Source of the DNA: Acidimicrobiales bacterium
Lineage (GTDB): Bacteria > Actinomycetota > Acidimicrobiia > Acidimicrobiales > MedAcidi-G1
Direction: 5' to 3'
NCBI GenBank assembly: GCA_029242745.1
Contig: JAQWTI010000012.1
Location: 62,001-126,000 of the forward strand
Length of the DNA stretch: 64,000 bases
Shown piece by piece: positions 26,543 to 35,561 of this stretch. The notes below the pieces were generated by a model, which did not search any database, was not told the origin of the DNA, and saw only the letters and a list, made by a program, of their open reading frames with translations. The position numbers and the translations under genes were made by a program. Position 1 is the first letter of the stretch; every line of letters begins with the position of its first letter.

Positions 26543-29500
26543 ATGCCGACGGCAACTAACCCTCCAGAGGCGACAGAACCTCAGGGCGAGATGGACCACG
26601 GCGCTGACGTCTCTATCTCGCTCTCGGGTCTACGTTTCATTTCTACATTGGATGACCCTCGTGGAGATCCCCTTTCTCTTGCAGAGGATGCAGTGGCCGT
26701 GGTGTCTCGCTGGCTGACAGAGGCTCATGCAGCCGAACTCCCTGCGGAGGTCCGACTAACTAATCGGATGTGGGGAATGATCAAGAATCCAGCTGGTGTG
26801 AGTTTCACTATGCGGTTTGTGGACCGGGTAGCTCGCCACCACAATCATTCTCTGGCCGCTGGGCAGTTGGCGTCTCTGGTGGCTGACGTTGGCTCGCCAG
26901 TGTTCCTCGGTAGGGCTGACAGGTTGTTGCTACGGGCTGGTGCTTATCTGGCGCCAAGACTTCCTTGGATCGTGATGCCACTAGTACGTCGTCGCCTGCG
27001 TCAACTGGTCGGCCACATGGTGGTTGACGCAACACCTGACCCTTTCCATCGTTATCTCGCTGAACAGCGGGCTGAGGGCTATGCGATGAATGTGAATCTT
27101 CTGGGCGAGGCCGTGTTGGGAGACGATGAGGCGGTCCGGCGCTATGAGAAGACTTTGGCACTCATTGACGATCCTGAAGTCGACTACGTCTCAGTCAAGG
27201 TCTCATCCATAGCAAGCCAACTCAACATGTGGGCATTTTCTGACACCCTGACCCGTGTCGAGGAGCGTTTACGGGTTCTTTACCAGCGTGCCGCCGTCGC
27301 CCCGACACTGTCGGGTCGACCCACTTTCGTGAACCTCGACATGGAGGATCATTCTGACCTCGAACTAACAATCCGGGCGTTTACCAACCTGCTGGATGAG
27401 CCGGAACTCCTTCAACTCGACGCGGGCATTGTGCTGCAGGCCTACCTGCCGGATGCCTTTGGTGCTCTCCGGAGGATTACCGCCTGGTCTCTAGCCCGTC
27501 GAGATGTGGGAGGTGGTGAGGTGAAAGTCCGGCTTGTAAAAGGAGCGAACCTTGCCATGGAGCGAGTAGATGCTGCCGTCCATGGTTGGGTTCAAGCACC
27601 ATACGACACTAAGGCTGAGGCTGACGCTAACTACAAGCGCTGTATGGACTGGGCACTAAGGCCTGTTCACACCCGGGGGGTCCGTATCGGCATAGCCAGC
27701 CACAATCTCTTCGATGTTGCTTGGGTTCACCTGCTTGCGGAGAGTCGAGGGGTAGCGGACAGGGTCGAGTTTGAGATGCTCCAGGGCATGGCTCCCGCTC
27801 AGGCCCGAACGGTACGAAACGAGACAGGTGGCCTTCTGCTTTACACACCTGTTGTCGGACGCAATGACTTTGATGCAGCGGTGGCGTACCTGTTTCGTCG
27901 GTTAGAAGAAAATGCATCAGATGACAATTTTTTACGCCACCTGTTCACCTTGCGGCCTGGAACGCTGGAGTTCGATACTCAGGCTGGGCTATTTCGTAGG
28001 GCAGTAGCTGACCGGTGGGAGGTCGGCGATCTTCCTCGCCGTGAAGTTCTAGCCCGTAGGAACCAATCTGTCAGCATTGGTGGATTTCAAAATCAGCCTC
28101 ATACTGATCCAACGTTGCCTGTGGTTAGGTCGCGTGTGGAGGTGGTGGCTGGGCGTTCTTTTGAGCCATCGAGGACGTCCACCATCGACACCGTTGAGGG
28201 CCCTGACGGTATTGACTCTGTTTTCGCTGTCGCTAGTGCGGCTCAGCCTGATTGGAATGCGCTCGGTGGTATAGGCCGGCGTGACGTGCTACGTCGGGTA
28301 GCTGACGAGTTGTTGGTCCGTCATGACGACTTGTTGGTGGCCATGGCCCATGAGGCTTCGAAGACGCTGGCCGAGGCCGCTTCAGAGATTGTCGAGGCGG
28401 TCGACTTTGCTCGCTGGTACGGCGAGCGGGCGCTGGAGCTGGAACGGATTGACGGGGCGGAGTTCACTCCGTTGGGTGTGATTGCAGTTATCCCACCCTG
28501 GAACTTTCCGGTGGCCATTCCCGCTGGTGGGACCCTGGCTTCGCTTGCCGCCGGCAATGCTGTGGTACTCAAACCGGCACCTCAGACTCCCCGGTGTGCA
28601 GAAATCGTGGCTGAGGCGTGCTGGGCGGCCGGTGTGCCGAACGAAGTTCTACAGTGTGTCCGCATTCTAGATAGTCAGGTGGCCCGTCAATTAGTCACTG
28701 CGGCTGATGGCGTGATCCTGACCGGCTCCTACGAGACGGCTGATCTCTTCCGCTGCTGGGCTCCCACCTTGAGGCTTTTTGGTGAGACGAGTGGTAAGAA
28801 CGCTCTCGTAGTGACCCCTCAGGCAGATCTTGATCTGGCAGCGGCTGACCTAGTGGCCTCGGCGTTCGGCCACCAAGGCCAGAAGTGTTCGGCGGCGAGC
28901 CTTGGGATCCTGATCGGGTCGGTGGCTACTGATAAGCGGTTCCTGCGCCAATTAGTAGATGCAGCCCGGTCCTTGCGAGTCGGTCCGGCTCATGATCCTG
29001 CGACTGTTCTAGCCCCGTTGGTCGGTCGAGCTTCTGGCAAATTGTTGGACGCCTTGACGGTTCTAGGTCCTGGTGAGGAGTGGATACTCAAACCCCGTTG
29101 CCTCGATGAGGAAGAGGGCCGACACTGGACACCGGGAATCAAGGTTGGCGTCCGTCCGGGGTCATCGTTCCACCGGGTTGAAGTCTTTGGGCCAGTGCTT
29201 GGTTTGATAGCTGTGGATGACCTAGACGAGGCGATCAAGGTTCAGAACGCTGTGGACTACGGGTTGACGGGCGGAATCCATTCGCTTGATCCTCATGAGG
29301 TCGAGCAATGGCTGGACGACGTGGAGGTAGGAAACGCCTATATCAATCGAGGGACCACCGGGGCTGTTGTGCAGCGCCAACCCTTTGGAGGATGGAAGCG
29401 ATCGTCAGTCGGTGTAGGTGCCAAGACTGGTGGGCCCGACTACTTGCTGCAACTGGGTACGTGGGCGTCTACCCGGGATCTTGCTGAAGTGGATCCAGCT

Positions 29501-29965
29501 GAGGTCAGAGAGTCCGACTCCATGTGGTGGGATGCGCACTACGGGTTGGACCGCGACCCAGCGAGTCTGTTCTGTGAAGCAAATGTGCACCGGTACCGTC
29601 CCCATCCAGACCTTTTGATTCGTATTGGGATAGGGGCTACCGACAGCGAGGTAGGTCGGGTGTTAGCTGCAGCAGCTCGTTGTGGGATCACTCCACGGAT
29701 TAGTCGGGCTGCCATAGAAGATGATGCGACATTTGCTGGGTCGTTGTCGGTTCATCGGTTTGGGCGCATTCGAGCCGTTGGTTTCTTATCTGAAATGGTG
29801 CGTCGGGCAGCCGCAACAGCCGAAGTTGACATAGTGGATGAAGTGGTCACAGCCAGTGGTCGTCTGGAGCTGCGACATCACCTCAGAGAGCAGTCGGTGA
29901 GTCGCACATTGCACCGGTTTGGCAACTTAGCGACTTCCCTCAAGCCAACAGAAACAATTGGTTAG
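26543..29965 (+). CDS. putA: Bifunctional proline dehydrogenase / L-glutamate gamma-semialdehyde dehydrogenase
   Basis: A 1140-residue PutA. The N-terminal proline dehydrogenase TIM barrel (about residues 90-450) holds VNLLGEAVLGDDEA, YVSVKVSSI, FVNLDMEDH and VRLVKGANLAME, all typical FAD-barrel motifs. The C-terminal aldehyde dehydrogenase (about 520-1010) has the PPWNFPVAIPAGG loop, Glu near 746 (FGETSGKN) and the catalytic Cys near 781 (GHQGQKCSA). Together they oxidise proline to glutamate with internal channelling. No DNA-binding N-terminus is present, so it is not a self-regulating PutA. CCCGGAG lies 8 bp before the ATG. Confidence 0.93.
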   Translation: MPTATNPPEATEPQGEMDHGADVSISLSGLRFISTLDDPRGDPLSLAEDAVAVVSRWLTEAHAAELPAEVRLTNRMWGMIKNPAGVSFTMRFVDRVARHHNHSLAAGQLASLVADVGSPVFLGRADRLLLRAGAYLAPRLPWIVMPLVRRRLRQLVGHMVVDATPDPFHRYLAEQRAEGYAMNVNLLGEAVLGDDEAVRRYEKTLALIDDPEVDYVSVKVSSIASQLNMWAFSDTLTRVEERLRVLYQRAAVAPTLSGRPTFVNLDMEDHSDLELTIRAFTNLLDEPELLQLDAGIVLQAYLPDAFGALRRITAWSLARRDVGGGEVKVRLVKGANLAMERVDAAVHGWVQAPYDTKAEADANYKRCMDWALRPVHTRGVRIGIASHNLFDVAWVHLLAESRGVADRVEFEMLQGMAPAQARTVRNETGGLLLYTPVVGRNDFDAAVAYLFRRLEENASDDNFLRHLFTLRPGTLEFDTQAGLFRRAVADRWEVGDLPRREVLARRNQSVSIGGFQNQPHTDPTLPVVRSRVEVVAGRSFEPSRTSTIDTVEGPDGIDSVFAVASAAQPDWNALGGIGRRDVLRRVADELLVRHDDLLVAMAHEASKTLAEAASEIVEAVDFARWYGERALELERIDGAEFTPLGVIAVIPPWNFPVAIPAGGTLASLAAGNAVVLKPAPQTPRCAEIVAEACWAAGVPNEVLQCVRILDSQVARQLVTAADGVILTGSYETADLFRCWAPTLRLFGETSGKNALVVTPQADLDLAAADLVASAFGHQGQKCSAASLGILIGSVATDKRFLRQLVDAARSLRVGPAHDPATVLAPLVGRASGKLLDALTVLGPGEEWILKPRCLDEEEGRHWTPGIKVGVRPGSSFHRVEVFGPVLGLIAVDDLDEAIKVQNAVDYGLTGGIHSLDPHEVEQWLDDVEVGNAYINRGTTGAVVQRQPFGGWKRSSVGVGAKTGGPDYLLQLGTWASTRDLAEVDPAEVRESDSMWWDAHYGLDRDPASLFCEANVHRYRPHPDLLIRIGIGATDSEVGRVLAAAARCGITPRISRAAIEDDATFAGSLSVHRFGRIRAVGFLSEMVRRAAATAEVDIVDEVVTASGRLELRHHLREQSVSRTLHRFGNLATSLKPTETIG

Positions 29966-30017
29966 TGTCATATTGGTTGGTGCGCACCCGACCACTGTGC
30001 AGTCTGATGCATAACCG

Positions 30018-30821
30018 TTAGTCGTCAGCGAGCGTGGCGGGGATAGGCAGGCGGGCCATGCGGCCACCATCTACGGTCACCACCTGCCCGGTCACGAAAC
30101 CGGCATCGGCTGAGGCAAGCCAGAGAGCAGCGGCGGCGATGTCTGCAGGATCACCGATTCGTCCCACTGGATGCAGCGATGCCAACTCAGCCATTGCCGT
30201 CTCACGGTTCGGGTGCCTATCCACGTAGCCGCGATTCAGATCGGTGTCGATCCACCCGGGGGCAATGGCGTTGACACGTATTCCCATGGGGCCGAGGTCC
30301 ACGGCTAGCGCACGAGTTAAGCCATGGATTCCCGCCTTGGAGGTGGCGTAGGCGGCATGCAGGGCGTTGGCGGCTAGCCCTTCGATCGATCCGATGTTGA
30401 TGATTGAGGAAGAGTCCCGACCAGCCATGAGGGGAAGTAGGTGTTTGACCATCAGAAACGGACCACGGAGGTTGACAGCCATGGTGAGGTCCCAGTCAGC
30501 AACCGTTTCGTCGAGGATCGAACGGGTATCCATGATCCCGGCGTTGTTCACCAGGACATCCACGCTGCCGTATCTGGCCTGCACCGATTCCGTGAATTCC
30601 AGGACCGATATCTCGTCGGTCACGTCCAGGGGTAGCCATTCCTGGTGTCCGGTGACGTCAGGACCGGCCCCCACTTTCCCTGGATCGGTGAGATCGCCGA
30701 TCACGACGGTGGCCCCCTCTCCGGCCAGACAGTCCACTATCGCCCGGCCGATCCCGCGTGTACCACCGGTCACAACCACTATCTGACCGTGCATCCGTGT
30801 CGGCGCGCCCTGTCTGCTCAC
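30018..30821 (-). CDS. Short-chain dehydrogenase/reductase (SDR)
   Basis: A 267-residue classical SDR: TGGTRGIGRAI near residue 18, NNAGIMD, a catalytic Ser-Tyr-Lys region (NIGSIEGLAANALHAAYATSK) and VTVDGG near the end. Last gene of the LysR-led minus-strand run; its start overlaps the stop of the second SDR by 4 bp. It probably acts on a hydroxy or keto intermediate of that pathway. Confidence 0.86.
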   Translation of the reverse strand: MSRQGAPTRMHGQIVVVTGGTRGIGRAIVDCLAGEGATVVIGDLTDPGKVGAGPDVTGHQEWLPLDVTDEISVLEFTESVQARYGSVDVLVNNAGIMDTRSILDETVADWDLTMAVNLRGPFLMVKHLLPLMAGRDSSSIINIGSIEGLAANALHAAYATSKAGIHGLTRALAVDLGPMGIRVNAIAPGWIDTDLNRGYVDRHPNRETAMAELASLHPVGRIGDPADIAAAALWLASADAGFVTGQVVTVDGGRMARLPIPATLADD

Positions 30822-31609
30822 GCTGCCGTATACCCCCCGTCGATACTAAGATTCGCTCCGTTCACGTGACGGGAGCGGTCGTCGGCCAGAAAGGCCACCA
30901 ACTCTGCCACCTCAGCGCCGGTCGGGATTCGACTTTCGGGGATGGTCGCTAGGTTGGCTGCTTGGACCTCTTCGACGGTGTCGTCGCGTTCCGAGTAGAG
31001 CATGTTGGTGTCCACGGCGCCCGGGCAGATGGCATTAATCCGGATGCCTTCGTAGGCGTGGTCGAGGGCCATGGCACGGGTGAGGTTGGTGACCGCACCC
31101 TTGGAGGCGCAGTAGGCGGCCAGCCCGACAGCCCCGACCAGTCCGTTGGTGGAGCTGACGTTGACGATGGATCCGCCTCCGGCTGCACGAATGGCGGGTA
31201 GGGCAGCCCGGCTAGTCCTGAACAGGCCATCCACATTGGTGGCCATGACCCGGTGCCATTCTTCGTCGGAGGTGGCCTCGGCGGTAGCTCGGGTGATCAC
31301 GCCGGCTGCGTTGACCAGCACGTCGAGGCGACCGAAGGCATCTATGGCAGCCGACACGGCTGCATCCCCGTAGCTGGGATCGGTGACGTCCCCTAGAGCG
31401 GTGGTGGCCGTACCCCCGGCGGCACTGATCTCATCTACAACGCTGTTGGCTTGCTCTACGTTGCGCCCTCCAATCAGGACCGCCAGACCATCGGCTGCCA
31501 ACCTCAGTGCGCAGGCTCGTCCGATTCCTGAGGTTGCGCCGGTCACCAGGGCCACCCGCTGTATATCGGGTGCGGTCGAATCCAGGTCCTGTTCATCCGT
31601 CCGTGTCAT
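30818..31609 (-). CDS. Short-chain dehydrogenase/reductase (SDR)
   Basis: A 263-residue SDR with TGATSGIGRAC near residue 24, the NAAG loop in LVNAAGV, NVSSTNGLVGAVGLAAYCASK as active site, and SIDGGYTAA at the end. It lies 27 bp after the PuuB-like oxidase and overlaps the following SDR by 4 bp. Two different SDRs side by side may act on successive intermediates or form a hetero-oligomer. Confidence 0.86.
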   Translation of the reverse strand: MTRTDEQDLDSTAPDIQRVALVTGATSGIGRACALRLAADGLAVLIGGRNVEQANSVVDEISAAGGTATTALGDVTDPSYGDAAVSAAIDAFGRLDVLVNAAGVITRATAEATSDEEWHRVMATNVDGLFRTSRAALPAIRAAGGGSIVNVSSTNGLVGAVGLAAYCASKGAVTNLTRAMALDHAYEGIRINAICPGAVDTNMLYSERDDTVEEVQAANLATIPESRIPTGAEVAELVAFLADDRSRHVNGANLSIDGGYTAA

Positions 31610-31636
31610 CTAAGTCCCCTCTCTGAGCCCTTGGCC

Positions 31637-32956
31637 CTACATCTCTCGTCCGGACCGCATTCGCAGCCGCTTGGCGTACAAGTTCACACCCCAGCCGAGC
31701 AGCGGGTCGGAGAGGTTTCGGTTGGGCCGTCCCCTGGCCAGCATCCCGTCTAGCAGGTCTGAGCCCTCACCACAGACCATTTCGGCTATGAGCTTTCCAC
31801 AGATCGCTCCGCGACTCAGCCCTGTGCCGTTGTGGACCAGCGCACCGTGGATGCCGTCTGCGAGGCTCCCAAAGACTGGTTCACCGTTGCGGGCCATGGA
31901 CAGCGCCCCACCCCATGAGTAGTCGAACGGCACATGTGCCAGGCCGGGAAACCGGTGTTCGAAGGCCACCCGGTGGGCCTTGGCAGCCCGACGCCGGACT
32001 CGGTCGCCCGCCGTAGAGTGGCGGCTATAGCTATAGACATTGCGGATCAGGATTCGGCCGTCGACTAGGCGTCGGACGGTGGTGCCGGAAGGTGCCGCTG
32101 GGATCACGCCCCAGGTCAGATCGCCACCTATCGAATCTGACTCCTCTTCGGTGAGCGGTCGCGTCATGGACCCCCAGGTCACAACAGGAATGAGGTGGCG
32201 GGCGTAGAAGCCGAAGCCGACAGCGAAGCCGTTGTTGGCCAGCACAATTTCTGGCGAGCGGATAGTTCCACCGTCGGTGTGTAGCTGGTGGGGTGGGCCC
32301 TGTTCGAGCCAGGTGACTGGGGTTTCCTCGTGGATAGTCACGTTGGACGGTAGAGACGCGGCCAGACCTCTACAGAGTGCAGCCGGCTGCATCAGCACTG
32401 TCCCGGGGGTATGAAGCGCTCGGTGGTAGTAGTCGATCCCCAGCCGCGCCACGGTCGCGTCGCGGTCCATTAGTTCGTAGTCCTCATCGATGAGGTCGAG
32501 TGTGGCTGCGAAGTGGTCTAGGTCCCGTGATCCACGATCTGTACACGCAGCGTGGATCTTTCCGGCCCAAGTCCAGTCGCAGTCGATGTCGTGAGCTGCC
32601 ACCGCCTCGGCCAGGTAGGCCTGTCCGGCCCTGTTCAGGGCGATCTGCTGCTTCTCGTATGCGGCTGAGTCGGCGAAGCCTTCGGAGCGGATGTTGTGGG
32701 CGTGGTCGATGGCGAAGCCGGACGAACGCCCGGCAGCGCTGTTTCCGATCCGACCCGCCTCGAGGAGGAGGATCCGGGCATCTGGACGTAGTTCAGCCAG
32801 CCTGCGGGCGGCGGCTAGCCCCGTGAACCCGGCACCCACGACGACCACGTCAGCTTCCGTGGGACCGGAGAGCGGAGCGGCCGGCGGCACCTCAATCAGG
32901 GTTTCGAACCAGCCGTTGTTCCTGTCGTATCTGGGTAGGAGCGTGACGGCACCCAT
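31637..32956 (-). CDS. FAD-dependent amine oxidoreductase, PuuB-like (DAO family)
   Basis: A 439-residue flavoprotein with the leader YDRNNGWFETL, dinucleotide motif VVVGAGFTGLAAARR near residue 36, and the C-terminal FAD loop WGGALSMARNGEPVFGSL ... HNGTGLSRGA. It resembles gamma-glutamylputrescine oxidase (PuuB) and related enzymes that turn a primary or secondary amine into an aldehyde. The adjacent PuuC-like aldehyde dehydrogenase, 33 bp upstream, could oxidise that aldehyde. No PuuA-type ligase is present, so the real substrate is probably not gamma-glutamylputrescine. Confidence 0.84.
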   Translation of the reverse strand: MGAVTLLPRYDRNNGWFETLIEVPPAAPLSGPTEADVVVVGAGFTGLAAARRLAELRPDARILLLEAGRIGNSAAGRSSGFAIDHAHNIRSEGFADSAAYEKQQIALNRAGQAYLAEAVAAHDIDCDWTWAGKIHAACTDRGSRDLDHFAATLDLIDEDYELMDRDATVARLGIDYYHRALHTPGTVLMQPAALCRGLAASLPSNVTIHEETPVTWLEQGPPHQLHTDGGTIRSPEIVLANNGFAVGFGFYARHLIPVVTWGSMTRPLTEEESDSIGGDLTWGVIPAAPSGTTVRRLVDGRILIRNVYSYSRHSTAGDRVRRRAAKAHRVAFEHRFPGLAHVPFDYSWGGALSMARNGEPVFGSLADGIHGALVHNGTGLSRGAICGKLIAEMVCGEGSDLLDGMLARGRPNRNLSDPLLGWGVNLYAKRLRMRSGREM

Positions 32957-32989
32957 CGCAGTCTCCCTCGTCCGATCAGTGGACCACCA

Positions 32990-34486
32990 TCAGGAAAGGT
33001 CCATCCAGATGGTTTTCAGCTCGGTGTACTGCTCGTGGGCGGCGATCGACTTGTCCCGGCCACCGAAGCCTGATTGCTTAAATCCACCGAAGGGCGTGGT
33101 GATATCGCCCTCGCCGTAGCAGTTCACGGCGACCGTTCCGGCCCGGATGGCCCTTGATGCTAGGTGGGCAGTGCGAAGGTCGGTGGTGTGGATGGTGGCG
33201 GCTAGCCCGTAGTCAGTGTCGTTGGCAAGACGGATGGCCTCTTCCGGTGTGTCGAAGGCGGTCACAGCAAGGACTGGTCCGAAGACCTCGTCGCGGGCCA
33301 GGCGGCTGGAGGGGTCTACGTTTGTAAAGACGGTGGGTTCCACGAACCAGCCCCCGCTTTCTTGTCTAACCCGCTTACCACCCACTGCACATGTCGATCC
33401 GGCTTCGTGGGCAGCAGCGATGTGGCCCAGCACCTTGTCCAGGTGGTCCTCTTCAATCATTGCACCCACGGTCGTCTCAGCCACTAGGGGGTCACCGACC
33501 ACCCAGTCGTGGCTACGTTCGGCGATTCGCTCCAGGAGCTCGTCAGCGACTGATTGTTGGACGATAAGCCGGGAGTTGGCGCTGCAATTCTGCCCACCGT
33601 TCCAAAAGATGCCCTCGCAGATGCCGATTGCCGCAGCGTCCAGGTCGTCGGCGTCAGCCATGACGATGACAGGGCTCTTGCCGCCGCACTCCAGCAGCAC
33701 CTCCTTGAGGTTGGAGTCGGCAGAGTAGCGAAGGAAGTGACGGCCTACTTCGGTAGAGCCGGTGAAGGCCACACAGTCCACGTCGGAGTGCAGGCCGATG
33801 GCTGCCCCAGCTGTCTCCCCGAATCCGGGGACCACGTTGAACACGCCATCGGGGATGCCGGCCTCGATGGCGAGTTCAGCGATGCGGATGGTTGACATGG
33901 AGGTCTGCTCGGCTGGCTTGACGATGCAGGTATTGCCGGCGGCCAGGATCGGACCGATCTTCCAGCCAGCCATCATGAGTGGGTAGTTCCATGGCAGCAC
34001 GGCGCCCACCACTCCGATGGGCTCGCGCACGACCATTCCGACCCGGCCGGGGCCTGAGGGTGATAGCTGGTCGTAGAGCTTGTCTGCTGCCTCGGCATGC
34101 CATCGCAGAGTGGTCACGAGGTCGGGTACGTCGAGGCCTGAGCAGTCACTAATCGGTTTGCCAGCCTCCAGTGTCTCGATGATGGCCAGCTCATCGGCGT
34201 GGGCCTCGACGAGCGAGGCGAACCGCAGGATTAGACGCTTGCGGTCTGCTGGAGCGAGGCGCCCCCACGGCCCGCTCTCAAAGGCCCTTCGGGCCGCAAT
34301 GACCGCCCGGTTGACGTCTTCTGCATCGCACTCGGCGATCTGGGCCAGTTCACGACCGGTGGCCGGATTGAGGGTGGCGAAGGTCTGTCCAGAGGCTGAT
34401 TCGACGCTTCGGCCGCCGATGACAGCGCGGGTGGGTGGATTGATCGACGCGGCCAGTGCGGTCGGGTCGGCGAGGTCGAGTGCCAT
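32990..34486 (-). CDS. NAD-dependent aldehyde dehydrogenase, PuuC-like
   Basis: A 498-residue class I aldehyde dehydrogenase: PWNYPLMMAGWK, GSTEVGRH, Glu in LLECGGKSP, Cys in GGQNCSANSR, and the ending FGGFKQSGFGGRDKS ... YTELKTIWMDL, which is close to PuuC and betaine-aldehyde dehydrogenases. The ATG at 34486 shares one base with the upstream stop (TAATG) and has GGAG 9 bp before it; the frame extends up to 34582 but those residues are unlike the family. Confidence 0.88.
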   Translation of the reverse strand: MALDLADPTALAASINPPTRAVIGGRSVESASGQTFATLNPATGRELAQIAECDAEDVNRAVIAARRAFESGPWGRLAPADRKRLILRFASLVEAHADELAIIETLEAGKPISDCSGLDVPDLVTTLRWHAEAADKLYDQLSPSGPGRVGMVVREPIGVVGAVLPWNYPLMMAGWKIGPILAAGNTCIVKPAEQTSMSTIRIAELAIEAGIPDGVFNVVPGFGETAGAAIGLHSDVDCVAFTGSTEVGRHFLRYSADSNLKEVLLECGGKSPVIVMADADDLDAAAIGICEGIFWNGGQNCSANSRLIVQQSVADELLERIAERSHDWVVGDPLVAETTVGAMIEEDHLDKVLGHIAAAHEAGSTCAVGGKRVRQESGGWFVEPTVFTNVDPSSRLARDEVFGPVLAVTAFDTPEEAIRLANDTDYGLAATIHTTDLRTAHLASRAIRAGTVAVNCYGEGDITTPFGGFKQSGFGGRDKSIAAHEQYTELKTIWMDLS

Positions 34487-35535
34487 TAGGTGTTGCTCCT
34501 GTTTCCCTGGGTGGTAGTTCGTGTGCGGCCTACTCCGGCGCGCGTGGTCATCTGGACGAGCCAGTCCCGTTCGTCCTCCCATTCGCGGAAGACCAGCCGA
34601 TCACGGTCAACGCCGTTGACCGGCAGGGTGGAGAGTGCGGCTTGCAGGGCGACACGACCCTGACGGGTCATGGGCATCACTGGGCGGCGGCACGGGCCGA
34701 TAGACCGGCCCACCATGTTGGCGGCTGTCTTGATCGCAGAGTTGTATTCAGCCTCGTGCGGGTTGTCCCAGAAGTAGAGGTTGGCCGGAAGCATCCGATG
34801 CCAAAGTTCCATGGCCTCAGCGTGGCGGCCAGTGGTGATGTGGTCGTATAGGGCCACGCACTCGTGCGGCATCACGTTGGCCGCTCCCCAGATCCAACCA
34901 GTGCTGCCGGCCAGAAGGGCGAATGGGGCCAGCGGGTCGGCCCCGGACAGCACGTTGCCACCTATCCCCAGGAGCTGTTGGAGTCGGATGAGATCGCCGG
35001 TGGAGTCCTTGATGTAGTCGATGTTCTCCATAGCGATGAGCTTGCGGTAGAGGTCTGGTGTGATGTCGAAACCTGACTGGGCCGGGATGTTGTAGAGCAC
35101 AATTGGTATGTCAATGGCTCGGGCCAGCTTCTCGTAGTGGTAGAGGACGCCCCGTTCGAACGGCCCCTCGAAGTAGGGAGGAAGGACCATCACGGCACTG
35201 GCCCCCAAGTCGATGGCGGCGCGCGAGTTCTCGATTGCGTCGACGGTGGTGATGGCAGAGGTCTGGCAGATGACCGGGATGCGATCGGCTACCTGCTCGA
35301 TACCGATCCGGAAGATGCGCTCCTTCTCGTCGGCGGACAGGAAGGCGAACTCGCCGGTGCCAGCGGCCAGTACGAGGCCGTGCACCCCAGCTTCAACGAG
35401 GCTGTCGACGTGGTTGCGCAGGCGGCCCTCATCGACTGATTCGCCGGAGTCATCAAACGGGGAACTCATGGCGGCGCAAACGCCGTGCAGTAGTGGTCGG
35501 TCTGGGGTGGTGCCGCTGGTTGGTTTGGTTCTCAT
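34486..35535 (-). CDS. Dihydrodipicolinate synthase/N-acetylneuraminate lyase (DapA) family protein
   Basis: A 349-residue class I aldolase-type TIM barrel. The Schiff-base lysine is in YIKDSTGD and the assisting Tyr in LYNIPAQSG; the usual GTGEF nucleotide-like loop is present near residue 60. Real DapA would sit with lysine genes; here it lies between an MttB-like methyltransferase and a PuuC-like dehydrogenase. Catabolic members act as keto-acid aldolases or deaminases (for example in hydroxyproline breakdown), which would fit. The C-terminus has about 30 extra basic residues. Confidence 0.85.
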   Translation of the reverse strand: MRTKPTSGTTPDRPLLHGVCAAMSSPFDDSGESVDEGRLRNHVDSLVEAGVHGLVLAAGTGEFAFLSADEKERIFRIGIEQVADRIPVICQTSAITTVDAIENSRAAIDLGASAVMVLPPYFEGPFERGVLYHYEKLARAIDIPIVLYNIPAQSGFDITPDLYRKLIAMENIDYIKDSTGDLIRLQQLLGIGGNVLSGADPLAPFALLAGSTGWIWGAANVMPHECVALYDHITTGRHAEAMELWHRMLPANLYFWDNPHEAEYNSAIKTAANMVGRSIGPCRRPVMPMTRQGRVALQAALSTLPVNGVDRDRLVFREWEDERDWLVQMTTRAGVGRTRTTTQGNRSNT

Positions 35536-35561
35536 GTCGTGTCCTGTTCGAAGGCTCAGGG

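Noticed and set aside
29976-29994. A hairpin after putA as a terminator.
   Set aside because: The stem is interrupted and no run of T follows; any terminator role would be speculation.
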